64,000 nt of DNA from JBBROS01 sp963792675 (GTDB taxonomy: Bacteria > Pseudomonadota > Alphaproteobacteria > Acetobacterales > Acetobacteraceae). The stretch's first letter is position 1. Each line of letters begins with the position of its first letter. Made by a program: the position numbers and the translations under genes. Location: NCBI GenBank assembly GCA_963792675.1, contig CAWBWT010000002.1, positions 3,100,001 to 3,164,000 on the forward strand. Direction: 5' to 3'. The notes below the pieces were generated by a model. The model had not been told where the DNA came from. It made no database searches and saw only the letters and a program-made list of their open reading frames with translations. Below are positions 53,148-62,823 of the stretch, in pieces.

Positions 53148-55148
53148 TTGAGCGACACCCCCGACTCACCCGCGCCCCATCCGGACGCGCCGCCCCCCGG
53201 CGCCGGGTTCGGCGGTCCGCGCGTGCCGCACGGCGCCGCCTCGCCGGTGCACGTGCGGCTCAACGCGCCCGAGCTCGCCCGCCGCGCCACCCTGGAGCGC
53301 ACCCGCAGCCGGCTGCTGCTCGCGGCCGGCGGGTTCGCCGTGCTGTTCGGTGCCGTCGCAGTCAAGCTCGCCGGCGCCACCGTCATCGTGCCGATGACGC
53401 CCAAGCGGATCGAGCGCGCGCGCCTGCCGGACACGCCGCCGCCCAGCGCGACCCCCGCCGGTCCCGACGCCGTCGCCGCACCTCCCGTCGCCCAGACGAC
53501 GCCGTTCGACGCCGGGCCGCGCACCCGGGCGATGATCGTGGATCGTAACGGCGAGATCCTGGCGATGTCGCTGCCGACTTCGGGCCTGTACGCCAACCCG
53601 AAGGAGATGATGGACGTCAACGAGGCGGCCGCGAAGCTGAAGCAGGTGCTGCCTCGCCTCGACCTGGACGTCGTGCGGGCGCGGCTGTCGAGCGGCAAGC
53701 AGTTCGTCTACCTCGCCCGCAACATCACCGGCCGCGAAAAGCTGGCGGTGAACAACCTCGGCATCCCCGGCATCTACTTCCAGGACACCGAAAAGCGGCG
53801 TTACCCGCAGGGACGGGTTGCGGCGCACGTGGTCGGCGCGGTGGACGTGGACGCCAAGGGCGTGGCCGGCGTCGAGCGCTTCTTCGACCAGCGCCTGCGC
53901 GAGGACGCCGAACCGTTGCGGCTCTCGATCGACGTGCGCGTGCAGGCGGCGATGCGCGACGAGCTCGGCAAGTCGATGGCCGAGTTCCAGGCGATCGGCG
54001 CCTGCGGCATCGTCATGGACGTGCGCACCGGCGAAGTCGTCGCCATGGTCAGCCTGCCGGACTTCGACGCCAACAAGCTCGGCGACGCCCGCCCGGAGGA
54101 GCGCTTCAATCGCGCCGTCACCGGGATGTACGAGCCCGGCAGCACCTTCAAGCTGCAGACTGCGGCGATGGCGCTCGATAGCGGCGCGGCGCAGTTGTGG
54201 TCGGTGTTCGACGCCGGGCACGACATCCATATCGGCCGCTTCACCATCCAGGATTTCCAGGGCAAGCACCGCCCGCTGTTCCTGCCCGAGGTGATCGCCT
54301 ACTCCTCCAACCTCGGCGCCGCCCATATCGCGCAAGCCGTCGGCGGCGAGCGGCAGCGCTCCTGGCTCGAGCGGATGGGCATGTTCAGCCGGATCGGCGT
54401 CGAACTGCCGGAGGCGGGACAGCCGATCGTGCAGCGCGCCGAGAACTGGAAGGAGATCGCGACCATGACGGTCGGCTTCGGCCACGGTATCGCCGTCAGC
54501 CCGCTGCATGTGGTGCGCGGCACCGCGGCGATCGCCAATGGCGGCATCGTGCTGCGCCCGACCATCCTCGCCTCCGAGCCCGGCGCGCCGGCTCGCGACG
54601 GCACGCGGGTGATGCAGCAGCCGACCAGCGACGTGATGCGGCGGCTGATGCGCTTGGTGGTGACGGACGGCTACGGCAAGCCGGCCGACGTGCCCGGCTA
54701 TTTCGTCGGCGGCAAGACCGGAACGGCGGAGAAGACCTCCGGCCACGGCTACAAGAAGCACACCAACATCAGCGCCTTCATGAGCGTGTTCCCGATGAAC
54801 GCGCCGAAATACGCGGTCTACTTCATGCTGGACGAGCCGAAGGGCAACGCCAGCACCGGCGGCTACTCGACGGCCGGCGCCGTCAGCGCGCCGGGCGCCG
54901 GGCGGGTGATTGCGCGGATCGGGCCGATGCTGGGGCTGATGCCGGAAACGACCAACGCGCCCACGATCCAGGCGTCGCTGGCAATCCCGCTGCAGCCGAA
55001 CCGCGGCTACGGCACGCACGAGACGCCGGTGGCCAAGGCGCCCGTCAAGGCGTCGCCCAGCGTTCCCGCAACGGCGCCGGCCGCGGTCCCGGCGCACGAG
55101 CCGCCGCGGCAGCACGAGGCGAGCTTTGTCCCCGCCGTCGCCCACTGA
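53148..55148 (+). CDS. ftsI: Peptidoglycan D,D-transpeptidase FtsI (PBP3)
   Basis: This 666-residue septal transpeptidase crosslinks division peptidoglycan. A low-complexity N-terminal cytoplasmic segment (about 60 residues) precedes the membrane helix (RLLLAAGGFAVLFGAVAVKL). The dimerisation domain starts at TRAMIVDRNGEILA. Active-site motifs are S332-T-F-K, S386-S-N and K523-T-G. The C-terminus carries a proline/alanine tail. The start is TTG 53148, 10 nt after the ftsL stop. Confidence 0.95.
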   Translation: MSDTPDSPAPHPDAPPPGAGFGGPRVPHGAASPVHVRLNAPELARRATLERTRSRLLLAAGGFAVLFGAVAVKLAGATVIVPMTPKRIERARLPDTPPPSATPAGPDAVAAPPVAQTTPFDAGPRTRAMIVDRNGEILAMSLPTSGLYANPKEMMDVNEAAAKLKQVLPRLDLDVVRARLSSGKQFVYLARNITGREKLAVNNLGIPGIYFQDTEKRRYPQGRVAAHVVGAVDVDAKGVAGVERFFDQRLREDAEPLRLSIDVRVQAAMRDELGKSMAEFQAIGACGIVMDVRTGEVVAMVSLPDFDANKLGDARPEERFNRAVTGMYEPGSTFKLQTAAMALDSGAAQLWSVFDAGHDIHIGRFTIQDFQGKHRPLFLPEVIAYSSNLGAAHIAQAVGGERQRSWLERMGMFSRIGVELPEAGQPIVQRAENWKEIATMTVGFGHGIAVSPLHVVRGTAAIANGGIVLRPTILASEPGAPARDGTRVMQQPTSDVMRRLMRLVVTDGYGKPADVPGYFVGGKTGTAEKTSGHGYKKHTNISAFMSVFPMNAPKYAVYFMLDEPKGNASTGGYSTAGAVSAPGAGRVIARIGPMLGLMPETTNAPTIQASLAIPLQPNRGYGTHETPVAKAPVKASPSVPATAPAAVPAHEPPRQHEASFVPAVAH

Positions 55149-55149
55149 G

Positions 55150-56577
55150 ATGCTGGCGGAGCTCGACATCGCCATCCCGCTCGGGATGCCGCAGCATCTA
55201 TCCGGCCTGACCGCCGATAGCCGCCTCGTGCGGCCTGGAATGCTGTATGCCGCCTTGCCCGGCGCGCGGCTGGACGGCCGGGACTTCATCGCCGACGCGG
55301 TGGCGCGCGGGGCGGCGGCCGTGCTGGCACCGATCGGAACCACGTGGCCCGAGGGCGTGCCGGCCCGGCCGCTGATCGTCGACCGCGAGCCGCGGCGGGC
55401 GCTGGCCCGGCTGGCAGCGCTGCAATCCGGTCCCCAGCCGCGCACCGTCGTCGCCGTCACCGGCACCAACGGCAAGACCAGCACCGCCGACTTCCTGCGC
55501 CAGATTTTTGCGAGTGCCGGCCGGCGCAGCGCCAGCCTCGGCACGCTCGGCGTGATCGGTCCGGACGGCAGCGGCGAACCCGGCCTGACCACGCCGGACC
55601 CGGTGACCCTCGCGGACACACTGGCCCGGCTGGCGCGCGACGGGGTGGAGGCGGCGGCTTTGGAGGCCTCCTCGCACGGGCTCGATCAGTTCCGGCTGGA
55701 CGGCGTGCGGTTCGCAGCCGCCGGGTTCACCAATCTGACGCGCGACCACCTCGACTACCACGGCACGCTCGAGGCCTATCGGCTGGCCAAGCTGCGGCTG
55801 TTCGACGACCTGCTGCCGGCCGGCGCTACCGCGGTCGCCAGCACCACGCTCGATGCCGTCACGCTGGAAACGCTCGCCGGCATCGCCCGGGCGCGTGGCC
55901 TCGTGCTGCACCGGGTCGGCGAATATGGCGACGTGATCCGCCTGCTGCGCGCGGTGCCGCGGCCGGGCGGCCAAGTGCTGACCTTGGACGGCGGCCGGGA
56001 GATCGACCTGCCGTTGCCAGGCCGGTTCCAGGCGGATAACGCGCTGGTCGCGGCGGGCCTGGCGGCGGCGTGCGGCGTGGCCGACCCGCTCGCCATGCTG
56101 CCCAGGCTTTGCGGCGTTCGCGGGCGCATGGAGCTCGCGGCCGAGGTGAACGGCGCCGCCGTATATGTCGACTACGCGCACACGCCGGACGCGTTGGAGC
56201 GCCTGCTGCTGGCCCTGCGGCCGCATACGGCGGGGAAGTTGGTCCTGGTGTTCGGCGCCGGCGGCGACCGCGACCGCGGCAAGCGCCCGCTGATGGGCGA
56301 CGTGGCCCGGCGTCTGGCCGACACCGCGATCGTCACCGACGACAACCCCCGCGGCGAAGCTCCGGCGGCGATCCGCGCCGCCATCCTGGCCGCCTGCCCC
56401 GACGCCATCGAGATCGGCGACCGCGCCGGCGCGATTGCCGCCGGGCTCGAGATGCTGCGTCCCGGCGACGTGCTGGCGGTGGCCGGCAAGGGGCACGAGA
56501 ACGGGCAGACGGCCGCCGGCGTCACGCTGCCGTTCGACGACGTTGCCGCGGTCCGCCGTCTGGCAGGTGTCGCGTGA
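55150..56577 (+). CDS. murE: UDP-MurNAc-L-Ala-D-Glu:meso-diaminopimelate ligase MurE
   Basis: This 475-residue Mur ligase adds the third stem residue. The ATP-binding GTNGKTS is at about 105-111. EASSHGLDQFRLDGV and NLTRDHLDYHGT follow. D398-N-P-R in TDDNPRGEAP is the meso-DAP recognition motif, so the stem peptide contains diaminopimelate made from the lysC pathway. ATG 55150 lies 2 nt after the ftsI stop; TTG 55126 is an in-frame alternative. Confidence 0.96.
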   Translation: MLAELDIAIPLGMPQHLSGLTADSRLVRPGMLYAALPGARLDGRDFIADAVARGAAAVLAPIGTTWPEGVPARPLIVDREPRRALARLAALQSGPQPRTVVAVTGTNGKTSTADFLRQIFASAGRRSASLGTLGVIGPDGSGEPGLTTPDPVTLADTLARLARDGVEAAALEASSHGLDQFRLDGVRFAAAGFTNLTRDHLDYHGTLEAYRLAKLRLFDDLLPAGATAVASTTLDAVTLETLAGIARARGLVLHRVGEYGDVIRLLRAVPRPGGQVLTLDGGREIDLPLPGRFQADNALVAAGLAAACGVADPLAMLPRLCGVRGRMELAAEVNGAAVYVDYAHTPDALERLLLALRPHTAGKLVLVFGAGGDRDRGKRPLMGDVARRLADTAIVTDDNPRGEAPAAIRAAILAACPDAIEIGDRAGAIAAGLEMLRPGDVLAVAGKGHENGQTAAGVTLPFDDVAAVRRLAGVA

Positions 56578-56600
56578 CCGGCTGCCCTGTGACATATCCA

Positions 56601-56695
56601 ACGTCATCCCCGGACTTAATCCGGGGACCTCTGGACATGGGCGCGGCCGGCTTCCCGCTGGCGAGAGATGGCCGGATCAAGTCCGGCCATGACGT
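56601..56695. repeat. Dispersed palindromic repeat, copy 2, inside the dcw operon
   Basis: ACGTCAT at 56601-56607 and ATGACGT at 56689-56695 are terminal inverted arms. Inside are two hairpins, CCCCGGACTTAATCCGGGG and GGCCGGATCAAGTCCGGCC. The middle (about 35 nt) differs from copy 1 at 22019-22110. It fills the only large gap in the mraZ-murC operon and runs to within 3 nt of the murF GTG. Confidence 0.8.
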
Positions 56696-56698
56696 CTT

Positions 56699-58099
56699 GT
56701 GGTAACGTCCGCCACCCCGCTCCGGACCGCCCAGCTCTGGACCGCGACGGCGCTGGCCGCCGCGACCGGCGGCGCCATGACGGCGCCGTTCGACGCGAAC
56801 GGCGTGTCGATCGACACCCGCACGCTGCGGCCCGGTGATCTGTTCGTGGCGCTCCAAGGCACCACCGACGGCCACCTTCATGCCGCCGACGCGCTCGCGA
56901 AGGGCGCGGCTGGCGTGATGCTCAGCCGCAACGTTCTTCCCGACGGCGCGCCTGTGCTGCTGGTCCGGGACACCTTGGACGGGCTCACCGCGCTCGGTCG
57001 CGCCGGCCGCGCCCGGTTTGCCGGCAAGGTGGTCGCCGTCACCGGCAGCGTCGGCAAGACCACGACCAAGGAGATGCTGCGCACGGTGCTGTCGGCGTTC
57101 GGCCCCACCCACGCCGCCGAAGCCAGCTACAACAACCATTGGGGGGTCCCGCTGACCCTCGCCCGGCTGGCGGCCGACGCCGCGTTCTGCGTCGCCGAAG
57201 TCGGCATGAACAACCCGGGCGAGATCCTGCCGCTTGCCGAGTTGGTCGCGCCCGACGTCGCCGTCATCACCACCATCGCCAGCGCCCATCTCGGCCACAT
57301 GGGCAGCATCGAGGCGATCGCGGAAGAGAAGGCGACGCTGCTCGACCGGCTCACTCCGGGCGGCTGCGCCGTGCTGCCCGGCGCGAGCCCGCACCAGCAT
57401 CTGCTGCTGGCCCATGCGCCCGGCCCGGTGCTGACCTTCGGCGCCGCCGACGCCGCCGTCCAATCGGTGCATACGGTGTTCGATGCCGAGGGCAGCACGG
57501 TCGAGGCCCTGGTCGCCGGCACGCCGGTCCGCTTCCGCCTCGGCGCCCCCGGCGCGCACATGGTCACCAACGCGCTCGCGGCACTCGCCGCCGCGCATGC
57601 GCTCGGCCTCGACCCGGCCCGGGCCGCCGCCGCGCTTGAGCAGTTCGCGCCCATAGCCGGCCGCGGGCAGCAGCGCCGAATCCGCGGCGGCGACGTTCTG
57701 CTGCTGGATGAGAGCTACAATGCGTCGGCGGTCTCGGTGCGGGCGGCGCTTGACGTGCTGCGGCTGATGCCGGGCCGGCGGCACATCGCCGTGCTGGGCG
57801 ACATGCTGGAGCTCGGCGGCTTTGCCGAGGCCGAGCATGCCGGGTTGGCGCCGGCGGTGGCACGGGCGGCCGATCTGCTTTATGCGTGCGGCCCGCTCAC
57901 CCGGTCGCTGTTCGACCGCGTGCCGCAAGCGCTTCGCGCGGTTCATGCGAAGGACGCCGAGGCGCTCGCACCGGTCGTGGCCGCGGCGGTGCGGCCGGGT
58001 GATGCCGTGCTGGTCAAGGGCAGCCTCGGCAGCCGCATGCGTTTGGTGGTTCGAGCCTTGGAGGATGCGAGCACGTCGGCGTCCGGAGGCCATGCCTAG
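56699..58099 (+). CDS. murF: UDP-MurNAc-tripeptide:D-Ala-D-Ala ligase MurF
   Basis: This 466-residue Mur ligase adds D-Ala-D-Ala. The nucleotide loop GSVGKTTTKEM is at about 116-126. NNHWGVPLTLARL, EVGMNNPGEI and LLDESYNASAVSVRAAL are MurF hallmarks. The GTG at 56699 is the first start after repeat copy 2; the fully conserved domain begins about 30 residues later, so a later start cannot be excluded. The stop shares one base with the mraY GTG. Confidence 0.95.
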   Translation: MVTSATPLRTAQLWTATALAAATGGAMTAPFDANGVSIDTRTLRPGDLFVALQGTTDGHLHAADALAKGAAGVMLSRNVLPDGAPVLLVRDTLDGLTALGRAGRARFAGKVVAVTGSVGKTTTKEMLRTVLSAFGPTHAAEASYNNHWGVPLTLARLAADAAFCVAEVGMNNPGEILPLAELVAPDVAVITTIASAHLGHMGSIEAIAEEKATLLDRLTPGGCAVLPGASPHQHLLLAHAPGPVLTFGAADAAVQSVHTVFDAEGSTVEALVAGTPVRFRLGAPGAHMVTNALAALAAAHALGLDPARAAAALEQFAPIAGRGQQRRIRGGDVLLLDESYNASAVSVRAALDVLRLMPGRRHIAVLGDMLELGGFAEAEHAGLAPAVARAADLLYACGPLTRSLFDRVPQALRAVHAKDAEALAPVVAAAVRPGDAVLVKGSLGSRMRLVVRALEDASTSASGGHA

Positions 58100-59187
58100 T
58101 GCTGTTCAACATCGCCCGCGGCTTCGCCGAGCAATACGCGCTCGCGAACCTGTTCCGCTACATCACGTTCCGCTCGGGCGCCGCGTGCCTGACCGCATTG
58201 TTCCTCAGCTTCGTGCTCGGCCCGATGGTGATCCGCTGGCTTCGCTCGGTACAGCGCGGCGGGCAGCCGATCCGGCTCGACGGGCCGGAGCGGCACATCG
58301 TGGAAAAGAAGGGCACGCCGACGATGGGCGGCGTGCTGATCCTGGCGTCGCTGACCATCTCGACCCTGCTATGGGCCGACCTGCGCAACGGCTACGTGTG
58401 GGCGGTGCTGCTGCTGACGCTCGGCTATGGCGGCATCGGCTTCGCGGACGACTTCCTCAAGTTGTCGCGGCGGAACACCAAGGGCGTATCGGCGCGCACG
58501 AAGATGCTGGGGCAACTCGCCATGGGCCTCGCCTGCGCCATCGCGATCACGATGCTGACGCGCGGGCCGCTCGGCACCGGGCTGACGGTCCCGGTGTTCA
58601 AGGAGGTGCTGATCCCGTTCGGCTTCGCCTTCCCGCTGGTCGGCATGCTCGTGATGGTCGGCAGCAGCAACGCAGTCAACCTGACGGACGGGTTGGACGG
58701 GCTGGCGATCGTGCCGACCATCATCGCCGCCGGGGTGTTCGCGCTGATCGCCTACCTGGTCGGCAACCGCGTCTTCGCCGACTACCTGCAGCTGCACCCG
58801 GTGGCCGGCGTGGGCGAGCTCGGCGTGTTCCTGGCCGCGCTGATCGGCGCCGGGCTCGGGTTCCTGTGGTTCAACGCGCCGCCGGCCGCAGTGTTCATGG
58901 GCGACACCGGCAGCCTCGCACTCGGCGGCGCCTTGGGCGCGGTGGCGGTCGCGACCAAGCACGAGGTGGTGCTGGCGATCGTCGGCGGCCTGTTCGTGGT
59001 CGAGACGGTGTCGGTCATCATCCAGGTGTTCTGGTACAAGCGCACCGGCCGGCGCGTGTTCCTGATGGCGCCGCTGCACCATCATTACGAGAAGAAGGGC
59101 TGGTCCGAGCCGACCATCGTGATCCGGTTCTGGATCGTCTCGATGATCCTCGCCCTCGTGGGCCTGGCCACGTTGAAGATCCGATGA
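58099..59187 (+). CDS. mraY: Phospho-N-acetylmuramoyl-pentapeptide transferase MraY
   Basis: This 362-residue polytopic enzyme makes lipid I. PTMGGVLILASL, GFADDFLKLSRRNTKG (the catalytic aspartates), LTDGLDGLAI, FMGDTGSLALGG and MAPLHHHYEKKGW are all present. The GTG start at 58099 has GGAGG upstream. It overlaps murD by ATGA. Confidence 0.97.
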   Translation: MLFNIARGFAEQYALANLFRYITFRSGAACLTALFLSFVLGPMVIRWLRSVQRGGQPIRLDGPERHIVEKKGTPTMGGVLILASLTISTLLWADLRNGYVWAVLLLTLGYGGIGFADDFLKLSRRNTKGVSARTKMLGQLAMGLACAIAITMLTRGPLGTGLTVPVFKEVLIPFGFAFPLVGMLVMVGSSNAVNLTDGLDGLAIVPTIIAAGVFALIAYLVGNRVFADYLQLHPVAGVGELGVFLAALIGAGLGFLWFNAPPAAVFMGDTGSLALGGALGAVAVATKHEVVLAIVGGLFVVETVSVIIQVFWYKRTGRRVFLMAPLHHHYEKKGWSEPTIVIRFWIVSMILALVGLATLKIR

Positions 59188-60539
59188 GCGCCTTTCTCCC
59201 CACCCTGTTCGCCGGGCGGCGCTACGCCGTCGTCGGCCTCGGACGCAACGGGCTGCCTGCCGCGCAGGCGCTTGCCGCGATGGGCGCCGACGTCGCCGTT
59301 TGGGACGACAGCGAGGCCGCACGGGCCGGCGCCGGGCTACCGCTGCACGACCCGGCGCGCGGCTATGCCGGCTTTGACGCGCTGGTGCTCAGCCCCGGCA
59401 TCCCGCATCTGCTGCCCGCGCCGCACGCCGCCGCCGCCGCCGCCCGCGCGGCCGGCGTGCCCATCCTGTCCGACGCCGAGCTGCTGTTCCAAGCGGTCCG
59501 CGCCGCCGGCAGCCAGGCGCGGTTCGCCGGCGTCACCGGCACCAACGGCAAGAGCACGACCACCGCCCTGCTGCACCACATCCTGCAGCGCGCCGGCCGC
59601 GCTTCCTCAGCCGGCGGCAATCTCGGCACCGCCGCCCTCGCCCTTCCACTGCTCGGCGATGCGGGCGTGTACGTGCTGGAGATGTCGTCCTACATGCTGG
59701 AGCGCCTCGCGACCTTGCGCTTCGACGTCGCCTGCTTGCTGAACCTCAGCCCCGACCACCTCGACCGGCACGGCGACATGGCCGGCTACGCCGCCGCCAA
59801 GCGCCACGTGTTCGACCGCCAGCAGGAAGGCGACATCGCCGTGCTCGGCATCGACGACCCCGACACGGCCGCCATCGCCGCCGCAATGCGCTGCACGACG
59901 GTCTCCGGTGACGGGCCGGCGGATGTTTGGTGCGACCGCGGCATCCTCCGCGACGGCCGCGGCCCGATCCTGGCGATGGCACAGGCGCCCGCTTTGCCCG
60001 GCCCACATAACGGGCAGAACGCCGCCGCCGCCGCCGCCATGGCCCGGGCGCTCGGCGTATCCGACGTCGCCATCGCGGACGGCATCCAAAGCTTCCCCGG
60101 CCTGCCGCACCGGCAGCAGCGCATCGGCACGACCGACGGCGTCGCGTGGATCAACGACAGCAAGGCCACCAACGCCGACGCCACCGCCCGCGCGCTCGCC
60201 TGCTACGACCGGGTGGTGTGGATCGCCGGCGGCACCGCCAAGGCCGGCGGCATCGAGCCGCTTCGCCCACTGTTCCCCCGCGTTGCCCACGCTTTGCTGA
60301 TCGGCCGCGACGCCCCGATCCTCGGCGCCACGCTGGCCGATGCGGGCGTCGCGCACAGCACCCCCGGCACGCTCGACGCCGCCGTCGCCGCCGCGCGCGG
60401 CCTGGCCCGCCGGCTGGACGCGCCGACCGTGCTGCTGTCGCCCGCCTGCGCGAGTTGGGATCAGTTCACCGGCTTCGAGGCCCGCGGCGACCGGTTCCGG
60501 GACCTGGTGCTCGGCGCCGCACTGGAAAGGAGCGCCTGA
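59184..60539 (+). CDS. murD: UDP-N-acetylmuramoylalanine--D-glutamate ligase MurD
   Basis: This 451-residue ligase adds D-glutamate. A Rossmann-like N-domain (YAVVGLGRNGLPAAQAL) leads to the ATP loop GTNGKSTTTALL at about 119. EMSSYMLER, NLSPDHLDRHG and WINDSKATNADATARAL follow, and VLLSPACASWDQFTGFEARGD ends it. All are typical of MurD. It is coupled to both mraY and ftsW by overlaps. Confidence 0.97.
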   Translation: MSAFLPTLFAGRRYAVVGLGRNGLPAAQALAAMGADVAVWDDSEAARAGAGLPLHDPARGYAGFDALVLSPGIPHLLPAPHAAAAAARAAGVPILSDAELLFQAVRAAGSQARFAGVTGTNGKSTTTALLHHILQRAGRASSAGGNLGTAALALPLLGDAGVYVLEMSSYMLERLATLRFDVACLLNLSPDHLDRHGDMAGYAAAKRHVFDRQQEGDIAVLGIDDPDTAAIAAAMRCTTVSGDGPADVWCDRGILRDGRGPILAMAQAPALPGPHNGQNAAAAAAMARALGVSDVAIADGIQSFPGLPHRQQRIGTTDGVAWINDSKATNADATARALACYDRVVWIAGGTAKAGGIEPLRPLFPRVAHALLIGRDAPILGATLADAGVAHSTPGTLDAAVAAARGLARRLDAPTVLLSPACASWDQFTGFEARGDRFRDLVLGAALERSA

Positions 60540-61666
60540 TGCCCACGCTGTCCCGCTCCGATACCTCGATCCTCGGCCGCTGGTGGTGGACGGTGGACCG
60601 CTGGACCCTGTTCGCGGTCATCTCCCTGATCGGCTTCGGCTACGTGATGATGCTGGCCGCCTCGCCCGCCGTGGCCGAGCGCATCCATGTGTCGCGCGAT
60701 ATGTTCATCGCCAAGCAGGTGCTGTTCCTGGCGTTGGCCGCGATGGTGGTCGTCGCCACCTCGCTGCTGTCGCCGCGCGGCGTGCGTCGTCTCGCGCTGC
60801 TCGGCTGCCTGGGTGCCATCCTGCTGACCGGCCTGACCCTCGGCCACGGCGTCGAGATCAAGGGCGCCCGCCGCTGGATCGCGCTGCCCGGCATGACGCT
60901 GCAGCCGAGCGAGTTCCTGAAGCCGTGCTTCGCCGTGGTGACCGCCTGGCTGCTCAGCGAGGGCGCCCACAGCCGCATGTTCCCCGGACGGCTGATCGCC
61001 TGCGGCGTGTTCGGCTTGATCGCGCTGCTGCTGAAGTCGCAGCCGGATATGGGCATGCTGGCGGTGGTCGGCGCGGTGTTCTTCGTGCAGCTGTTCGTCG
61101 GCGGCCTCAACATCGTGCTGGTCGGCGCCGGCGCCGGCAGCCTCGTTGCGGCCGCCGTCGCCGCTTACAGCTTCTTCCCGCATGTGCGCAGCCGCGTCAC
61201 CCGCTTCCTCGACCCGGCGTCGGGCGACAGCTACCAGGTCAACACCGCGCTCGAGGCGTTCGGCAATGGCGGACTGCTCGGCCGCGGCCCCGGCGAGGGC
61301 CGGGTCAAGGACGTGCTGCCGGACGCCCATGCCGACTTCGTCTTCGCCGTGATGGGCGAGGAGTTCGGGCTCATCATCTGCCTGCTGGTGCTCGCAATCT
61401 TCGGCTTCATCGTGCTGCGCGGCCTGCTGCGGCTGCTGGCCGAGCAGGACCTGTTCATCGTGCTGGCCGCGACCGGCCTCGTGACCAGCTTCGGCCTGCA
61501 GAGCTTCGTCAACATGGCCTCGTCGCTGCACCTGATCCCGACCAAGGGCATGACGCTGCCGTTCGTGTCCTATGGCGGTTCGTCGGTGATCGCGATCGCG
61601 CTCGGCGTCGGCATGCTGCTCGCCTTGACCCGCCGGCGCACGCGCATCGAGGAGGTGCTGCGGTGA
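60539..61666 (+). CDS. ftsW: Peptidoglycan glycosyltransferase FtsW
   Basis: This 375-residue SEDS protein polymerises septal glycan with FtsI. About ten membrane helices are visible. Signature regions include RWIALPGMTLQPSEFLK, HADFVFAVMGEEFGL, and NMASSLHLIPTKGMTLPFVSYGGSS near the end. ATG 60539 overlaps the murD stop by one base. The C-terminal stop overlaps the murG GTG. Confidence 0.96.
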   Translation: MPTLSRSDTSILGRWWWTVDRWTLFAVISLIGFGYVMMLAASPAVAERIHVSRDMFIAKQVLFLALAAMVVVATSLLSPRGVRRLALLGCLGAILLTGLTLGHGVEIKGARRWIALPGMTLQPSEFLKPCFAVVTAWLLSEGAHSRMFPGRLIACGVFGLIALLLKSQPDMGMLAVVGAVFFVQLFVGGLNIVLVGAGAGSLVAAAVAAYSFFPHVRSRVTRFLDPASGDSYQVNTALEAFGNGGLLGRGPGEGRVKDVLPDAHADFVFAVMGEEFGLIICLLVLAIFGFIVLRGLLRLLAEQDLFIVLAATGLVTSFGLQSFVNMASSLHLIPTKGMTLPFVSYGGSSVIAIALGVGMLLALTRRRTRIEEVLR

Positions 61667-62823
61667 GCATTGTTTTGCAACAACCGGCGCCCGTCGCCTC
61701 CGCGGCGGCCTCGCATCCGTCCACCGCGGGCGGCATCGTCATCGCCGCCGGCGGCACCGGCGGCCACTTCTTCCCGGCCGAGGCGCTGGCCGCCGAGCTG
61801 GGCCAACGCGGGCACCGGATCACGCTGATGACCGACGCGCGGAGCGGCGGCCTGAACTCGGCCGTCTTCGCCGCGGCTGAAACGGTCGTGCTGCGCGGCG
61901 CCGGCATCGCCGGGCGCGGCGCCATCCGCGGCGCCTCGGCCGCCCTGGCGCTCGCCGCCGGCACGCTGACGGCCCGCCGCCTGCTCGAGACGCTGCGCCC
62001 GGCCGTCATCGTCGGCTTCGGCGGCTATCCCTCCGTGGCGCCGATCCTCGCCACTCGGCTGCTGCGCCGCCGCCCGGCCATTGTGCTGCACGAGCAGAAC
62101 GCGGTGCTCGGCCGGGCCAACCGCCTGCTGGCCCGCTTCGCCGACCGACTGGCGCTCGGCATGGACGGCACGCGCCGGGTCCCGGCTGGCACGGCCGCGA
62201 CCGTGACCGGCAATCCGGTGCGCCCCGCGGTCGCCGCCCTGGCCGGCACGCCGTACGAACCGCCCGCCGGCGACGGCCCGATCCGGCTGCTGGTCACCGG
62301 CGGCAGCCTCGGCGCCCGCATCTTTTCCGACACGGTGCCCGCCGCGGTCGCCATGTTGCCGCCTTCGCTGCGGATCCGGCTGCGGATCGTGCAGCAATGC
62401 CGCGCCGAGGACCTCGACCGGGTCCGCGCCGCCTACGCCGCGCTGAGCGTTCCGGCCGAATTGTCGGCCTTCTTCCCCGACATCGCCGAACGCCTCTGCG
62501 CCGCCCATTTCGTGGTCGCCCGCGCCGGCGCCAGCACCGTCGCCGAGCTCGCCGCAATCGGCCGCCCGGCGCTGCTGGTGCCGCTGCCCGGCGCCATCGA
62601 CGGCCACCAATCGGTCAACGCCGCCAGCGTCGACGCCGCCGTGCTGGAACAGGCCGAGTTCGCGGCCAAGCCCGGCGTATTGGCCGAGGTGCTGCGGCAG
62701 CACCTCGACTGCCCCGACCTGCTGGCCACCCGCGCCCACGCCATCGGCGCCCATGGCCGGCCGCATGCCGCGTCGGCGCTCGCCGACCTCGTCGAAGAAC
62801 TAGCAGCAAAGGCTTCAGCATGA
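61663..62823 (+). CDS. murG: UDP-GlcNAc:lipid I transferase MurG
   Basis: This 386-residue GT-B glycosyltransferase makes lipid II. The glycine loop AAGGTGGHFFPAEALA follows a short extra leader of about 23 residues. VGFGGYPSVAPILAT, LHEQNAVLGRANRLLA and VARAGASTVAELAAIGRPALLVPLPGA are hallmarks. The start GTG 61663 overlaps the ftsW stop. The leader may mean the true start is internal, but no better one has a ribosome-binding site. Confidence 0.95.
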   Translation: MSIVLQQPAPVASAAASHPSTAGGIVIAAGGTGGHFFPAEALAAELGQRGHRITLMTDARSGGLNSAVFAAAETVVLRGAGIAGRGAIRGASAALALAAGTLTARRLLETLRPAVIVGFGGYPSVAPILATRLLRRRPAIVLHEQNAVLGRANRLLARFADRLALGMDGTRRVPAGTAATVTGNPVRPAVAALAGTPYEPPAGDGPIRLLVTGGSLGARIFSDTVPAAVAMLPPSLRIRLRIVQQCRAEDLDRVRAAYAALSVPAELSAFFPDIAERLCAAHFVVARAGASTVAELAAIGRPALLVPLPGAIDGHQSVNAASVDAAVLEQAEFAAKPGVLAEVLRQHLDCPDLLATRAHAIGAHGRPHAASALADLVEELAAKASA

